A DNA stretch of 64,000 nucleotides, from assembly GCA_963966185.1 (NCBI GenBank), contig CAWZYM010000277.1:124001-188000 (forward strand), written 5' to 3'. The position numbers and the translations under genes are program-made. The notes under the pieces were generated by a model. The model did not search any database, was not told the origin of the DNA, and saw nothing but the letters and a program-made list of their open reading frames with translations. The stretch's first letter is position 1; the number at the start of each line of letters is the position of its first letter. This document shows positions 23,301-36,206 of the stretch, one piece after another. Origin of the DNA: Rhabditoides inermis (Eukaryota; Nematoda; Chromadorea; Rhabditida; Rhabditidae).

Positions 23301-26300
23301 TGTGTATAGAAGGACGACGACGCGTGTAGAGGTTAATTGGTCCGGCGGGAGAGGGGAGGGGGGCTGGCAGGAATGAAGAGGATTGGATAAAGGGAAGCCG
23401 CCATAGGGGGAAGAGGAGTAGGAAGTAGGAAGGGTGTACGAAATGGAGTAGAATGGTATTGAAAAGAGGGTGTGTTGCGCAAGAGAGTGAGCTTTACTCG
23501 TTAGTGGTGTCAACAAGTGAGAGACTGAAAGGTCAGAGAAGGCGTGTTGTTGTTTGTGGATTGTGGGTTTTCGGAGTGGAGGTGTGTAAGTGACAGATTT
23601 GTGGAGATGAGCGTAGAGCGTGGAATCTTAATGATTTGGTGATTATGCGAATTGCGACAAGATCTATCATGTTATTGCTTTTATTTTTCACCATGTCACT
23701 AATAGAAATGGTGAAACGTATTTCACTTATTAAAATAATATTTGATATATATGACATATGATATATGAAATACTTATGATGTGATTTGCAGAGGTCTTCT
23801 GAACGTGTCGTACGTGCTGACCCGTCTGTCTCCGAAGATGCGCGACGAGGAGCGGCAGCTGATGCTGCGTCTGCTGCTCTGCTCATGTGTGCTCGTGCGC
23901 GCCCTCATCGCCCGGAAGGTGAGTGGAGAGAGAGAAGAGAGAGAAAGAGAGAGATAGAGAGAGAGCAAGAGAGTGAGAGAAGAGAGAGATAGAGAGTGAG
24001 AGAGAGAGAGAAAAGAGAGAGAGAGAGCAAGAGAGTGAGAGAAAGAGAGAGATATAGAGTTAGAGAGAGAAAAGAGAGAGAGAGAGCTAGAGAGTGAGAT
24101 ATGACGGAGTAGAGTACGCATCTCTTCAGAACGTCGACCCGGCTCTGGGCAAGGCGTACCGCACCGTGCGCCAGCTGCTGGCTGACAGGATACGTGAGGT
24201 GAGTTAAGAATTTGGGAAAGATTCAAATTGCTATATTTGCTGTGGCCTTAGTTGTAAAAGTAGTGTGAAACGTATTTGTATTTCTGGGAAACGATGCTTG
24301 CCCTTGCAGTACGGAAAGCGGAGATAAGCTTGTAGATATTGTAGTAGTAGAGTTTGTAGTTTGTAAACACGATATCTACTCTGTAACTTTTTGACGCAGT
24401 GTTAACGCATTCAACGCACTGATTTTGCGTTAACGCATGGAAAATGTGTGGGGGTGGATGTAACGCAAATCGATGCGTTGGGGTGCGAGAAAGTGCGTAG
24501 TTCATAGAAAAGGCGTTAACGCATTGAATATAGCGAGAAAGTGCGTAACTAATTGAAAATGTGAATTTAATAAAATTGTAGATAATGCAGAGTTATTTTC
24601 TTTTGGAATCACAACAAAAAACAACACAACTTGAAATTGAATTTTATTGAACAATTATAATCGATTCAAACAAGCGAACTTTGCTAAGCAATAGCATTAA
24701 ATGAAAAAAAAACAAATATCTTTATAGTATTCCATCAGGTGATAGTATTCCAATTTAAATCATTATTGCTTCTATTCTTGAACAAGACAGTAGTGTCCTG
24801 TCGTCGAGTCGCGCGTGTGCTGGTCTGCAACAACCATCACATCATACACTCACTTAAAATACTAAAGAAGTATCACTATACTAAAGAAGTCAAATACTAA
24901 AGAAGTATCACTCCATTCTCTCGTTTTTCTTCTTTTATCTCCCTCCCCCCACACTCTCTCTCTCTTTTCACCCACCAGTCTTCTTCTGGTCCTCTTCCAA
25001 GAGCCACCTTGTATTTTGTATCTTCAACAGCATCGTGCGCAGACAGTCGCACCTAAACAGTAGGAATTCAGATCGAGTTATTCACAACATCACAATCTGA
25101 TATTACCACTACGAAATCGACGCTCTCACCTATCCATGAAGTCTTCCTCGAAGAGGTGGGCAAGTCGAGGGAGCGCAGCTTCATTTTTACCAGGTGGTCA
25201 TCCGTCGGTAGCACCACACCGCGCTCGTGGCGACGACTCTAGAACTCGGCCAGCACCTGAAAGCAACATAACCATAAAAACCACGCGGGACGGGCCAATG
25301 ACGATGAGTTACAGTTTATACAAGTATGAACGAAATACCTTGAACTGTCCGGGATATTCGACGTAATCCAGTCATTGTTGGGCTTGGGTTCGAAGGGCGC
25401 CTGATGCTCATCATCTTCCAACACCGAAAACTCGCAGCGAGGTTCGCGTGCCCCTACAATCAACACGTTGGTCCGAAAAAATAAATGTACAGAAATAATA
25501 TTCAGAAAATTGTTAAATGAATACTAACCCTGTGGCGTAGCGCGTTGCCGTAGTAGAACAAGAATCCATGGGAGATATCACTTGGCGCGCTACTTGCCGA
25601 TACAGTTCACGATCTAAATGGTGTCCGTTTGAATGATTACATAACGTTTCAATACATCTTGTACAACGACAACTTGCGGGCAAATCGGATTGCAAATTCC
25701 AAATTCAAAAAAAAATCATAAGAAAAGACGAGGTGAGACAAGAGTGAGGTGCAGAAGAGAAACACAACAAGGTTCGTTTGCATTGTGCATACCTGCGAGA
25801 AGTCGTCGCTCATGTGTCCGGCGCGTCTCTGCAGGAGGACGCCGGCGGCCGGCACACCTCGGTGTTGCCGCTCTCCAGGTCGGTCGATGTGGCCAACCCC
25901 TCGCATTCTTCCAGCGGACGGCTGCACCTAATCGACCTTCATCGTCGGCACCTGAACGTTTTTGCGATACAAACAATAAAATCATAACAATAATACTATA
26001 CTAAACAGCCTAAATATACACAAACAAACGTACCTATGAGATGAACTTTCGGCGCAGCGAATTGGCGACGGTCAGATCGTTGTCCTCGAGACAGAAGAAG
26101 ACTCGCTGAATTACTTTATTAAGAAACAAATACAGTAACATAATATACGTTTCCTATCATACTTTTATAATCAACAATACAACTTCAAATTATCTCGTCA
26201 ATATAGCGATCTTGTGGTTCGCGCACCACACGGCACCCTGCTATTGTATAAAAGTTTTTGTCGAAAAATGCAATACAAAGTAATATGTTAACGGAAATGA

Positions 26301-26875
26301 ACGCAAACAAACAACAAAGTAAAATACTAACAAAACAGTGATATGGGAGAGGAATGGATGGACACTTCTTCAGCGCAGAAATGAGTTTTTTTTGCTACGC
26401 TAAGCGTTGACGAACAGTCGGTAACCGTAAGAAGTTGTGCGTATCGTATTTTTTCGCAACGTCGTGGATGGACCGTTGTGTTTCGTACATTTTACATTTT
26501 AGATACATTTTACATTTTAGACGATCGTACATTTTGTTTGTGTGGCAAAATGAATTGAACACATTTTTGTCCGGAGTTTACTTTTCAAACAATAAACGAA
26601 AACACGCAAAACAACAATGGGGAAAAGCAATAACAACAGCAATCAATAAGATCACAACGACGTGGTGTGATGCGTCAGAATCTTTCGCTCGCCACCCTTT
26701 TTTTGTCAAGCTTACTCAATTACGAAGAGGCACGAAAAATTCGGACCTACTGCATGATGAGGTACAAACCGGCACAATCTTCCAATGGGAAATTATAGTC
26801 AGAATCGGAGAGATAGCCCTTGGACAGGCGCCCAGCACTCCAGTAGCCATCGCACGCGGATGATGGGCACGTGAC

Positions 26876-26931
<56 letters not shown>

Positions 26932-28669
26932 GAGAGAGGGGAAAGAGAGAGGAGAGAGAGGAGAAAAAGGGAGGAGAGAGAGGGGAGAGAGAGGGGAGAA
27001 AAGGAGAGGGGAGAGGGGGGGAAGAGAGAGAGGGGAGAGAGAGGGAGAGAGAGGGGAGGGAGAGATGGTGGAGATGGATAGAGAGGGGGGAGAGGGGAGA
27101 GAGATGGTGGAGAGAGATGGAAAGAGAGGAAAGAGAGAGGGAGAGAGAGATGAAAAGAGAGAGAGAGAGAACTTCTGTAGGCATAGTTTTGTGAGACATC
27201 AGCTGATAATTTCATGATTTCGTAGCGTATTTCTTTTTTTTTCATTCATGAAATAGCGAGATGTTCAAAACTTCTTTTGATAGAATTGTTTTATTTTTTT
27301 TGGATCTTTTTGATATACTTTTCTGATTTATAACTGATAAGTACGACAAAATGTGTCGTTTGAACTATAAACTTATCTCCGTTGACACAATCACTCGCAT
27401 TTGTAACGCACTTTCTCGCACTCCAACGCAACACGGTGTGCGTGAGAATTGCGTAAAAGATGCGTTGTTTAAAATTTGCGTTGACACAATCACTCGCATT
27501 CCTAACGCATTTTCTCGCATTCTAACGCAAAATGGGGTGCGTCAAAATTGCGTAAACAGTGCGTAGTTCAAAATTTGCGTTAACACTGCGTTATTAATTA
27601 CCAGAGTATCGTTCATTGCTTCTTTTGTTTTAGCGTTATATATGTAAGCGGTGTGAAACGTATTTATTTAATTATTTCTGATATCTTGCTTTGCAGTACT
27701 TCCACGCGTTCCCGTCGGTGCTGCCGAACGAGGCTGAGCTGCGCGTGCTCTTCGACCACTTTGTCACCCCATGGACTATGATCGAGAACAACCAGCAGAT
27801 AGCCAGGTGAGCAGAGAGTGAACACACAATTGAATACCTGAACCTGATGATTGTTGGAGTTGGACATTGTTTTTTGTGATGGATGATGGTTTGTTGTCGA
27901 TAAGGGTGTAATTAGAGAGGGCGCGCAGCGCCCTCTCTTTTGGCTTAGGATAAGGCTCGCGCTAGAATTTTTAAGAAGCGATATCCAAAGGTCATGTTAG
28001 CAGCAACGTGAACTCATCCAATTCATGTTAGTTAGATTCGCACGGTTCCGTAGGCCAGATCACTGGTTGACGCCATCTTTGTATCTTTTCTGTGAAAGAA
28101 GTTATGCGCGATCGCGCGCACCCATGAGGCGAGAGGCCAGCGTGTGGGTGTGTGTGTGTGGACCGTTTCCAGTCAACGCTGGCTGCTAGCTCTCTCTCTC
28201 GGTGGGCGGGGCGAGAGAGAGAGAGCGCGAGAGTGCGCGATATTGAGAGAGCGCGCAGACGGTAGTAGACATGCACTTACGCCTCAGCGATTCAAAATAA
28301 AGAGTAAAATTTCTTTCAAAGCGTTTCTTTTGATACCATGAGAAACATTGTTGTACATACGCAACAAACACGACCTGTAGAATGTAGTATATTCAATGAC
28401 TTGCTACCATCATTAAATTGTATCATTCATCATAGTTCTGCGCATACGAATGAACGACGGAGCTTGGCAATCAGGTAGAAAAGAAATTTCTATGAAATTT
28501 AACAAAAGCACATATATTATCTCTTAAAAGTACTCGCGTAAAGAGAGTCAGTTTGTCTTGACCCAATTCAACAAAAGCGCATGCATAAAACGTTTACAAA
28601 TACTAACACAAACCTGCGCATAACGGACTGTTCGATGAATCGATGAAATTGATGAAATGTAATCAATAT

Positions 28670-28703
<34 letters not shown>

Positions 28704-31700
28704 CAGAGAGAGAGAGAGAGAGAGGAGCAGGTTTGTGTTAGTATTTGTAAACGTTTTATGCATGCGCTTTTGTTGAATTGGGTCAAGACAAACTGACTCT
28801 CTTTACGCGAGTACTTTTAAGAGATAATTGCAGACGTTTTAAAACAGTTGCCATGTCCTCTGCCTGAAACGTGAAAATGCTGGATTCTGAACCAATTGAA
28901 CTTGCAGGAACCTGGCGGTGGTGCCGTTTGCGGTGATCAAGATGCTGACCGCGTGGGCCGCTCTGCCACCGTGAGTATTGATTTATTGATTGATTTGATT
29001 TCAATGTCTAAGATTGTTTCTGACTCGACTAAGTGTTGTTCATTCATGTAACATCTTGCCCACAAGTTGATCCATGGTTCATATCATGTTCAGGTTCTAC
29101 CGCCTGCTGTCCGTTCAGTTGTCGGTGGGCGAGGGTGCGGAGCGACAGACGACCAGCCCGATCGGCATGCTGTGCGACCAGCTGCTCGCCAAGGGAGTCA
29201 AGGTGAGGGTGAGGAATATGGCAGTAAGACAGGTTCGAGTTGTCGTGAGTTGTCAAGTGAGTTGGGTAAAACGTATGTGAACGGGGTTAATTATGATTTC
29301 TCTCATGTGTACACGGTAATGAACTTATTATGAGAAACGAAAAGGCATTGTGGTTTTAGCTGACATGTTCTAATTCTACTTTCTGATCTTGTATCTACAA
29401 ACCGTCGATTGTAGGACGATCACGTGGTGAAGATTCGCGAGGCGCTGTGGCACCTGCTGACGTTTGCCGACGAGAAGCAGCTGGTGGCAAAGCAGACGGG
29501 AGAGAGAGGGGAGGAGGAGACGATGGAGGTGGACCAGGAGGAGGAGAAGGAGGAGGAGCAGGCCACGCTCGGTGGACTCGAGTTCATGCAGATCCGCAAG
29601 CTGAACAGTGAGTTATGCGAGTCTGCGTGGATGAGATGTGTCTTTTCAGCGGTGAACCTGGGCACGTCTCTGGTGCTGTCGCAGTTGGACACGGTGCTGC
29701 ACTTCCTGGCGCAGTCGATCGAGGGAGAGAGCATCACCAAGAGTATCACCGGGGGAAATATTGATGTGCTCAACAAGTGAGGGGGGGTGGCGGGTGGAAA
29801 GATGAAATCAATATTGACGGTTTATTGGTCTCTGGGGGTTTTATGAAACGTGAAACTTATGTTTGATTATTTACTCAATTTCCTTGCAGACTGGCGTCGT
29901 TTGTGGAGAACGGAGAGTTGGGCCGTCGATTCGCGCTGGTGCTGCTCTCTAATCTGGAGAAGGTGAACGGAGGAGGAGGTGGAGTAAAGGGCAAGGCGGT
30001 CGGAGGAGAACAGCACAAGTTCAAGATCAAGCCCGACACTCTCATCCAGGTGAGAATTATCCTGGTGTTTTGTGATTTCAGAATGAGAAAGCCCTTTGTA
30101 GGTGATTGGATCGGTTGCCCGCATCGCGAAGCATCTTGAGAACCCCGACGAGATTATGGCGTGAGTTGTTATTTATGGGGCTCATATATGTTTCACGAGT
30201 TGCATTGGATTCTTCTTGGACGAATTATTTAAAAATCATTATAAATGCTTGTAAATGGATATGTGGTATTGCAGTCGGATGGTGAAGCTGTTCTCTGTGC
30301 TACACGGCCGGCCGGTGCGCGAACAGCTGGTCGTGTTCGCCCAGTCACTGGCGGAGAACAAGAACACGAGGGAGGAGATCAGGGTGAGTGATGGGAGAGA
30401 GAGGAAGGGATAGATGAGAGAAAGAGATACATGCTCTTGTTTGCAGAAGTGGCTGCGCATCGCTGCCGACCTGGACAGCTGGGACGGGCGCATGATCAAT
30501 GAGCCCGACTTTGAGAGGCGCTACAATGCCTATGCAAAGATGGCCGAGGTGAGATTGATGGGCGATTTTTTTCTCTAAAGCAATTATTAGTCTTCACATG
30601 AAGTTTGTAGAGATGGCGGTATGTAACGTACTTTTATTGTTTTGTTTTCTTTTCAGCACTGGGCGACCAGCGATCCGATCGACATCCACATGGTGCAGCT
30701 GTTCATCCACCAGCAGATGTACACGGCCGCCACGGTCAGCATGCTAATCATATGTCTCACGTGCTATTGCTATTAGTCGTTTGTGATGGCTGATAATTGA
30801 TGTGGTTGAGTCTTGTGACACTGTCCTTGCAGACGACTGACCTGTCTCTTCGCTCGTCTTCGTCGAGCAGCCTGCGCTCTCTGCTGGTGCACATGGGCAG
30901 TGCGATGGGAGAGGACAGCGGGGAGGCGGTGGCGGCCGGGGTGGCGGAGGGAGGGCGGATGGGAGTGCGAGGGGGCAAGTATGAGTACAGGGAGATGGCC
31001 AGGACCATCAACAAACACCTCATCCCGCTCCTCATCAAGAACCTCAAGAACAGGGACGAGGTGAGTGGGTGTTGGGTGTTTCGGATTGTGTAGGTTTCAG
31101 AGTGGGAATGTGTGTAATTGATTGTGGAGTGGCATTAATTCTTGTACGATTAGCCATCCTTATTGTGTAATATCAGTTATGATTACATTGTTTACCCATT
31201 TGATTCAGGTAATAACAGGAGATGAGAGTTATGGTCGATATGGAATTTTCTGATTCCGATTCTTGCAGGCTGTGCGGGAGGAGATGATCCGTGTGCTGAT
31301 CACTGCGGGCGAGGCGTTCCCCCGCCACTCGCAGCTGCAGTGGATCGGCCAGCTGAGACACGAGGACGTCGAGCTCGACTTCCTACACTGCATGGTGCAC
31401 ATACAGGTCGGTGGGGGTGGGGAGAGGCAAAGGGAGAGAGGAGAGAAGTAATGTATTTATGGTCCATATACAGGTTGGGTATGGAATTGTGTATGGAACA
31501 GCTATTTGTGAACCGATGAAGTAGTAGACATGTTTTTTTTTTAATTCTGGTTCTATAATAATAATAATAATATTTATTAATTGCACAAGGTGTTACATTC
31601 AGTACAATTATTTGAGGCATTCGAAGGCTAGATAGCACTTATACGAGGCAGAAGGTTAATGAAAATTAACAATGTAGTAACAGTTCATGTTAGAGAGGCA

Positions 31701-34700
31701 GGGGGAGGCAGAGGCTTCAAAAGTGACAGAGGCTTCAAAGGAATTTCCTATGGGAGTACAATATAAAATGAGTAACGATGTGTCTGTTCACGTAATCGAT
31801 TCAACGTGCTTGCGGAAAGTACTGGTGAGACAGCAGTCAAATATCTCAGGGTAAAAAGCGTTAACAGTAGCGTAGACCCTATAAGGATAGAAAGCCTTTG
31901 TCGTGTTACTTTTGGCGTTTGTGCGGGGGTAGTACTTGATTGGCAGACCGCGGGTGGAGCTCGGACGCTCATCGAAGAGAACATAGAGAGGCAGGTCGAT
32001 CTTCCCGGACGTTAGCCTGAAGAAGTAACATAAGTCATTCAGTTGTCTTCTTCTCTCAAGCGTTTCAAGGCCAAGCCGAGAGCGAAGCGCTGCATGCGAT
32101 AGGTGTGAAAGCTTGCATCGAAAAGCCAAGCGAGATAAAAACAGGTTCTGGATAGACTCCAACGTGTTGATGTCCATGTCGTACAGTGGACTGTAGATCA
32201 CACTAGCGTATTCAACAATCGAACGCACATAGATGGCATACGCATTGACAAGAACGGCTTCGTTTCTTGTTTTCAGCGACAGGAAGAGGAAGTTGATCTT
32301 CTTTGTTGCCTTGGAAGCAATGGTGTTGACGTGTTGACGGAAGGTGAGGGTGGAAGAGACGGTGACTCCGAGATCGCGTATCTCCTCGCTGGACGGAACT
32401 GGCGAACCACAAAGGTTGTAGACGTGACGCGGGTTCTTTTTTCCGACGTGGACAACGGCACACTTGCTGGCGCAGACTTGCATCTCCCACTCCTCGATCC
32501 ATCGCTCCAATGCTCTCGCAGCAGCCGCTAGCGCATCGGGTGAGGCAGATGGCTTGAAGGATGTTGAGATCTTGGCGTCGTCGGCAAACAGGTAGATGTT
32601 GACGTTCGGGGGCATCCGAGAAGGTAGATCGTTGACGAAGAGTAGGAAGAGAAGGGGTCCGAGAACGGACCCTTGGGGCACTCCGGAGAGCACAGCTTCA
32701 GGCGCACTCAGCTCTCCCTCCACCTGCACTCGTTGTGTCCGGCCGGTGAGCCACGAGCGCAGCCACGCGTGTAGCTCGCCCGTCACTCCCAGCGACGACA
32801 GCTTAGCAAAAAGCTTCGGGTGACTCACTCGATCGAATGCTTTCGAGAAATCGATAATGCTTTCGAGAAATCGATATAAGTTCATGATTTTTGGGGGCAT
32901 TTCCACATGCGCATTGATGTGTTGATTTATGCTTTGCTGTTAGTTTGGCAGTGAAACGTAGTTTTACTAGATGTTTTGTGAATTTATTCAAATCAAATGT
33001 TCTTCAATCATTAATGATGTTATAGCTAATATATTGTGTTATAGATTGTCAATTTATGAATAGAGATTTCATGAGTTCTTTTTCAGCAACATCGTCGCCA
33101 GAGGGCCATGCACCGACTGTCCGAGAGTCTTTTGGAGGAGGGAAAGGTGTGTGTGTGTGTGTGTGTGTGATAACATGTGAAGTGTTTTCTCCATAATATC
33201 ATAATTAGTACGTTTCGCGCGATGGTCAAATGTAATTTATATTTTTGGTTTCTATTTACCGTTGGCATTATTAATGACGTGCAAACATCGCATATTCCAG
33301 ATCACTGCCCCGGTGGACGTGCTGCTCAAGTTTGTGATTCCCATCATCCAGCCGTATATGATGGTGGAAGGAGCGGGCGCCAACACGGCTGGTGGGTAGA
33401 GGGTGGGAGGGAGGGAGAGAGAGCGAGAAAGAGAGAGAGAGAGAGAGAGTAGGAAGTGAGAGAGAGAGAGAGAGAGACGGTTCCCCCTCTTGCAGACCCG
33501 GCGCTGATGGTGTTGAACGCGATGATGCGCCGCGCCGAGTGGAGCAAGTACCTGCCGATGTTCGACCACTGGATGAAGCGTCTGGCGAGCCAGGACGAGA
33601 CGCAGAAGTCGGTCGTCAGGTATGTGATGATTAGCTGATCCCCGTTTCCCTTGCACAGTATGTTTCACACATCTTGAATGCTGAAGTGAGCGGCTTGCGT
33701 ATTGTAGACATTAGTTCTATTCTAAATATGTTTCAGATAGCAAGTATACCTGAGTGGTGGTGGCGTTTGATAATGCATCTTGAACGGCCTTGAGATACCG
33801 TATTATTATTATTGTTATTATTATTATACCACGTACGATCTCGTAGGATCCTGGTGGCTATCCTGGACGCTTTCCACTTTGACATCACTCGGGTGGAGGA
33901 CGTGCAAAAGGGAGAGGACGTGGCGCCCCAGCCGGTCGCCACTAAGGAGGGGCCGATCGAGATCATTGTGGTGGGTGCGAGAGGGGGAGATGGAGGAGCG
34001 AGTGTGTTTGATGAGGACCATTGTGATGGGAAAACAGTATGGTAGTGTTTGTTTTCAGCCGAACGAGTCGCTGATGGAGGTTGACGAAGAGACGGACGAG
34101 GAGCGGATCGAGAGGGAGGAGAAGGTGGGGTGGAGGGAGGGAGGGAGGGAGAGGAGAAGGGGGATACGAGAAGGGAGGAGGGAGAGGGGAGGGGGAGGGG
34201 GTGACTGACCATTGTCATTGCAGGAGCGTGTCGAGAGACAGGGCATCCGCAACCGAGTCCTGCAGAATATGATCCCGAGACTCAAGGCCGCTGTCAATGG
34301 AAATGTGAGGGATTTTATCGGAGATTTTTCGGGGCTGAATTAGTGCTGCGATATTATCCGAGTTTTGGGGGTTGCGTGACGCGAATTGTGCGGTCGTTCT
34401 GATTGTTCGGTTGCAGAGTCACCAGATGGCGCACAAGAAGGCAGTGGGCGTGGAGGGGAAGAAGTTCTACCAGGAGGACGACGACATCAAGCGCGCGCCC
34501 ATGGCCCTCGCCACTGTGAAGCTGCTGCTCAAGCTGCCACAGAACATTATGGACCAGCACCTGCACGGGTGGGTGCGAGTAGACGGGATGTGTGCAGATG
34601 GGTTGTCGAAAATGTTGAACGTTTTCGTTATGCTTGATGAGGAAGAGTGAGAAAGTATGTTGCATCGACGAGATATTTGAACGGCTGGTGTGTGTGGTGC

Positions 34701-35436
34701 AATCGATTGTCTGAGTAGACTTACTATAATGCCGAAACACGTGTGAAGTGTTTATGACACAATCAGACTTTCAGACGTGGACGTTAATATTTTGCTCCTA
34801 CAAACAACAGTGTGCTTGTTGCAGAGTGGTGCTGAAGCTGTGCCACCTGATCATCTCGCGCAGCTGGTCGGTGCGAGACACGGCGAGGAAGACGATGATC
34901 GGCGTGTGCGAGGCGCTCGGACCACGCTACCTGCCCTTTGTCATCAAGGAGATGGAGATGATCATGACCAAGGGATATCAGGTGAGCGAGTGAGGAGTGA
35001 GACATTCCCCCATTCTTTTTCCTGTATTAGATGTAGATGTGGTGTTTGTAAAACAGTTAAAACAAAGTTCTGATTGTGCGTTGCAGATCCACGTGATGAT
35101 CTACTCGACGACGGTTCTGCTGGCGGCGATGGCCCCCCGACTAAAGACGGGCGATATCGACCCCGCCCTCGAGGCGATCATGAAGGTGGGCGTAGGAAGT
35201 TGAAGTTGGAAGGCATATCGACATACCACCTTAATTGTCTTGTGTCTGTGGTGCTTGGTTATAGACATGTTCGTGTTGCATATTTTTCATGCACTGTGTC
35301 CTTTTGCAGGTTGCGTGTCTGGACCTGTTCACGTCTATCGCTGACGAGAGGGAGATTGGCGAGATCCGGGAGGCAGTGGCCGAGGTGCGCACCAACAGGA
35401 CCATGGAGCTGCTGCAGATGGCTGGACGGTGGGTGG

Positions 35437-35480
<44 letters not shown>

Positions 35481-36162
35481 GGGAGAATGGGATGGCTGGC
35501 AGGTGAGTTCAGGCTTCCGGATGTCCGATTACGGAAAATTATCGGCAATGTGGTTTGTATTGATGAGAGTGAAACATAGTTTTCGTTTTCATGTGGTCAG
35601 AAAGTTCTGGCCGATGGCCGATCGACTTTGACAATGCGAAATGATCTTTATATCAATGTGAAACTTATCTATGTTTGTCTCTCAGGTTCGTGGGTGGCTC
35701 TGCAATGGCGCGCCTGCTGGTCCCTCTGCGGGAGGTGGTGGAGACGAAGCCGACTGCCAAGACGGTCAAGCAGGCCGGAGACGCGCTCAAGAACCTCGCC
35801 ATCGGACTCAACGCCAACGAGGGTGCGTGCGGGTGGTGTTGCATATATATTTCATGTATTTGCTAATTTGGTTCCTATGTTGGTTCCTATAACAGATCAC
35901 ATTGCTAATCTATTTTATAGTGTTTTTTAGTGTTTGTGTGAATCTTAGATGTTATGGTTTGAGTGATGATATGTGTGCAGGTATCGACGCGTCGGTGCAG
36001 CTCATCTTCTGCTACCAGCTGTTGTCGGAGAACATTGGCCAGATGGCGGAGAAGCACGAGAGGGCGAAGAGGGGAGGGGAGGAGAAGGAGGACACGGGCA
36101 GGAGACAACAGAGCTGCCTGCTAATTCCAAAGGTGCGCGCACTTCTCTCTCTCCCTCTCTCT

Positions 36163-36206
<44 letters not shown>

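Larger units (their letters stand above)
24394..27591. mobile_element. Non-autonomous terminal-inverted-repeat element with captured gene
   Basis: A 16-base perfect inverted repeat, ACGCAGTGTTAACGCA, begins at 24394 and its complement ends at 27591. Weaker similarity continues about 20 bases outward on both sides. Both ends are filled with the subterminal motif AACGCA/TGCGTT. The right end has two tandem units of about 100 bases (27379-27477 and 27480-27578). The interior is AT-rich, holds a decayed RPB3-like gene on the - strand and a 300-base GA block (26880-27170). I see no transposase, so it would have needed one in trans. The element lies in the UTP20 intron 24199-27696. I could not define a target-site duplication. 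Confidence 0.6.

Noticed and set aside
22206..23516. Several open frames on the - strand in the large UTP20 intron
   Set aside because: They arise from a pyrimidine-rich strand, have no recognisable domain, and lack splice partners.
24265..24310. A copy of the intron 3' end (GTGTGAAACGTATTT ... TTGCAGTAC) before the inverted-repeat element, like 27651-27700
   Set aside because: It could be a decoy acceptor or a duplicated intron end, but the match outside the motif is too weak to claim a duplication.
27914..27940. GAGAGGGCGC/GCGCCCTCTC hairpin followed by TTTT, resembling a bacterial terminator
   Set aside because: It is in a eukaryotic intron; no upstream Pol III gene or other context supports a terminator.
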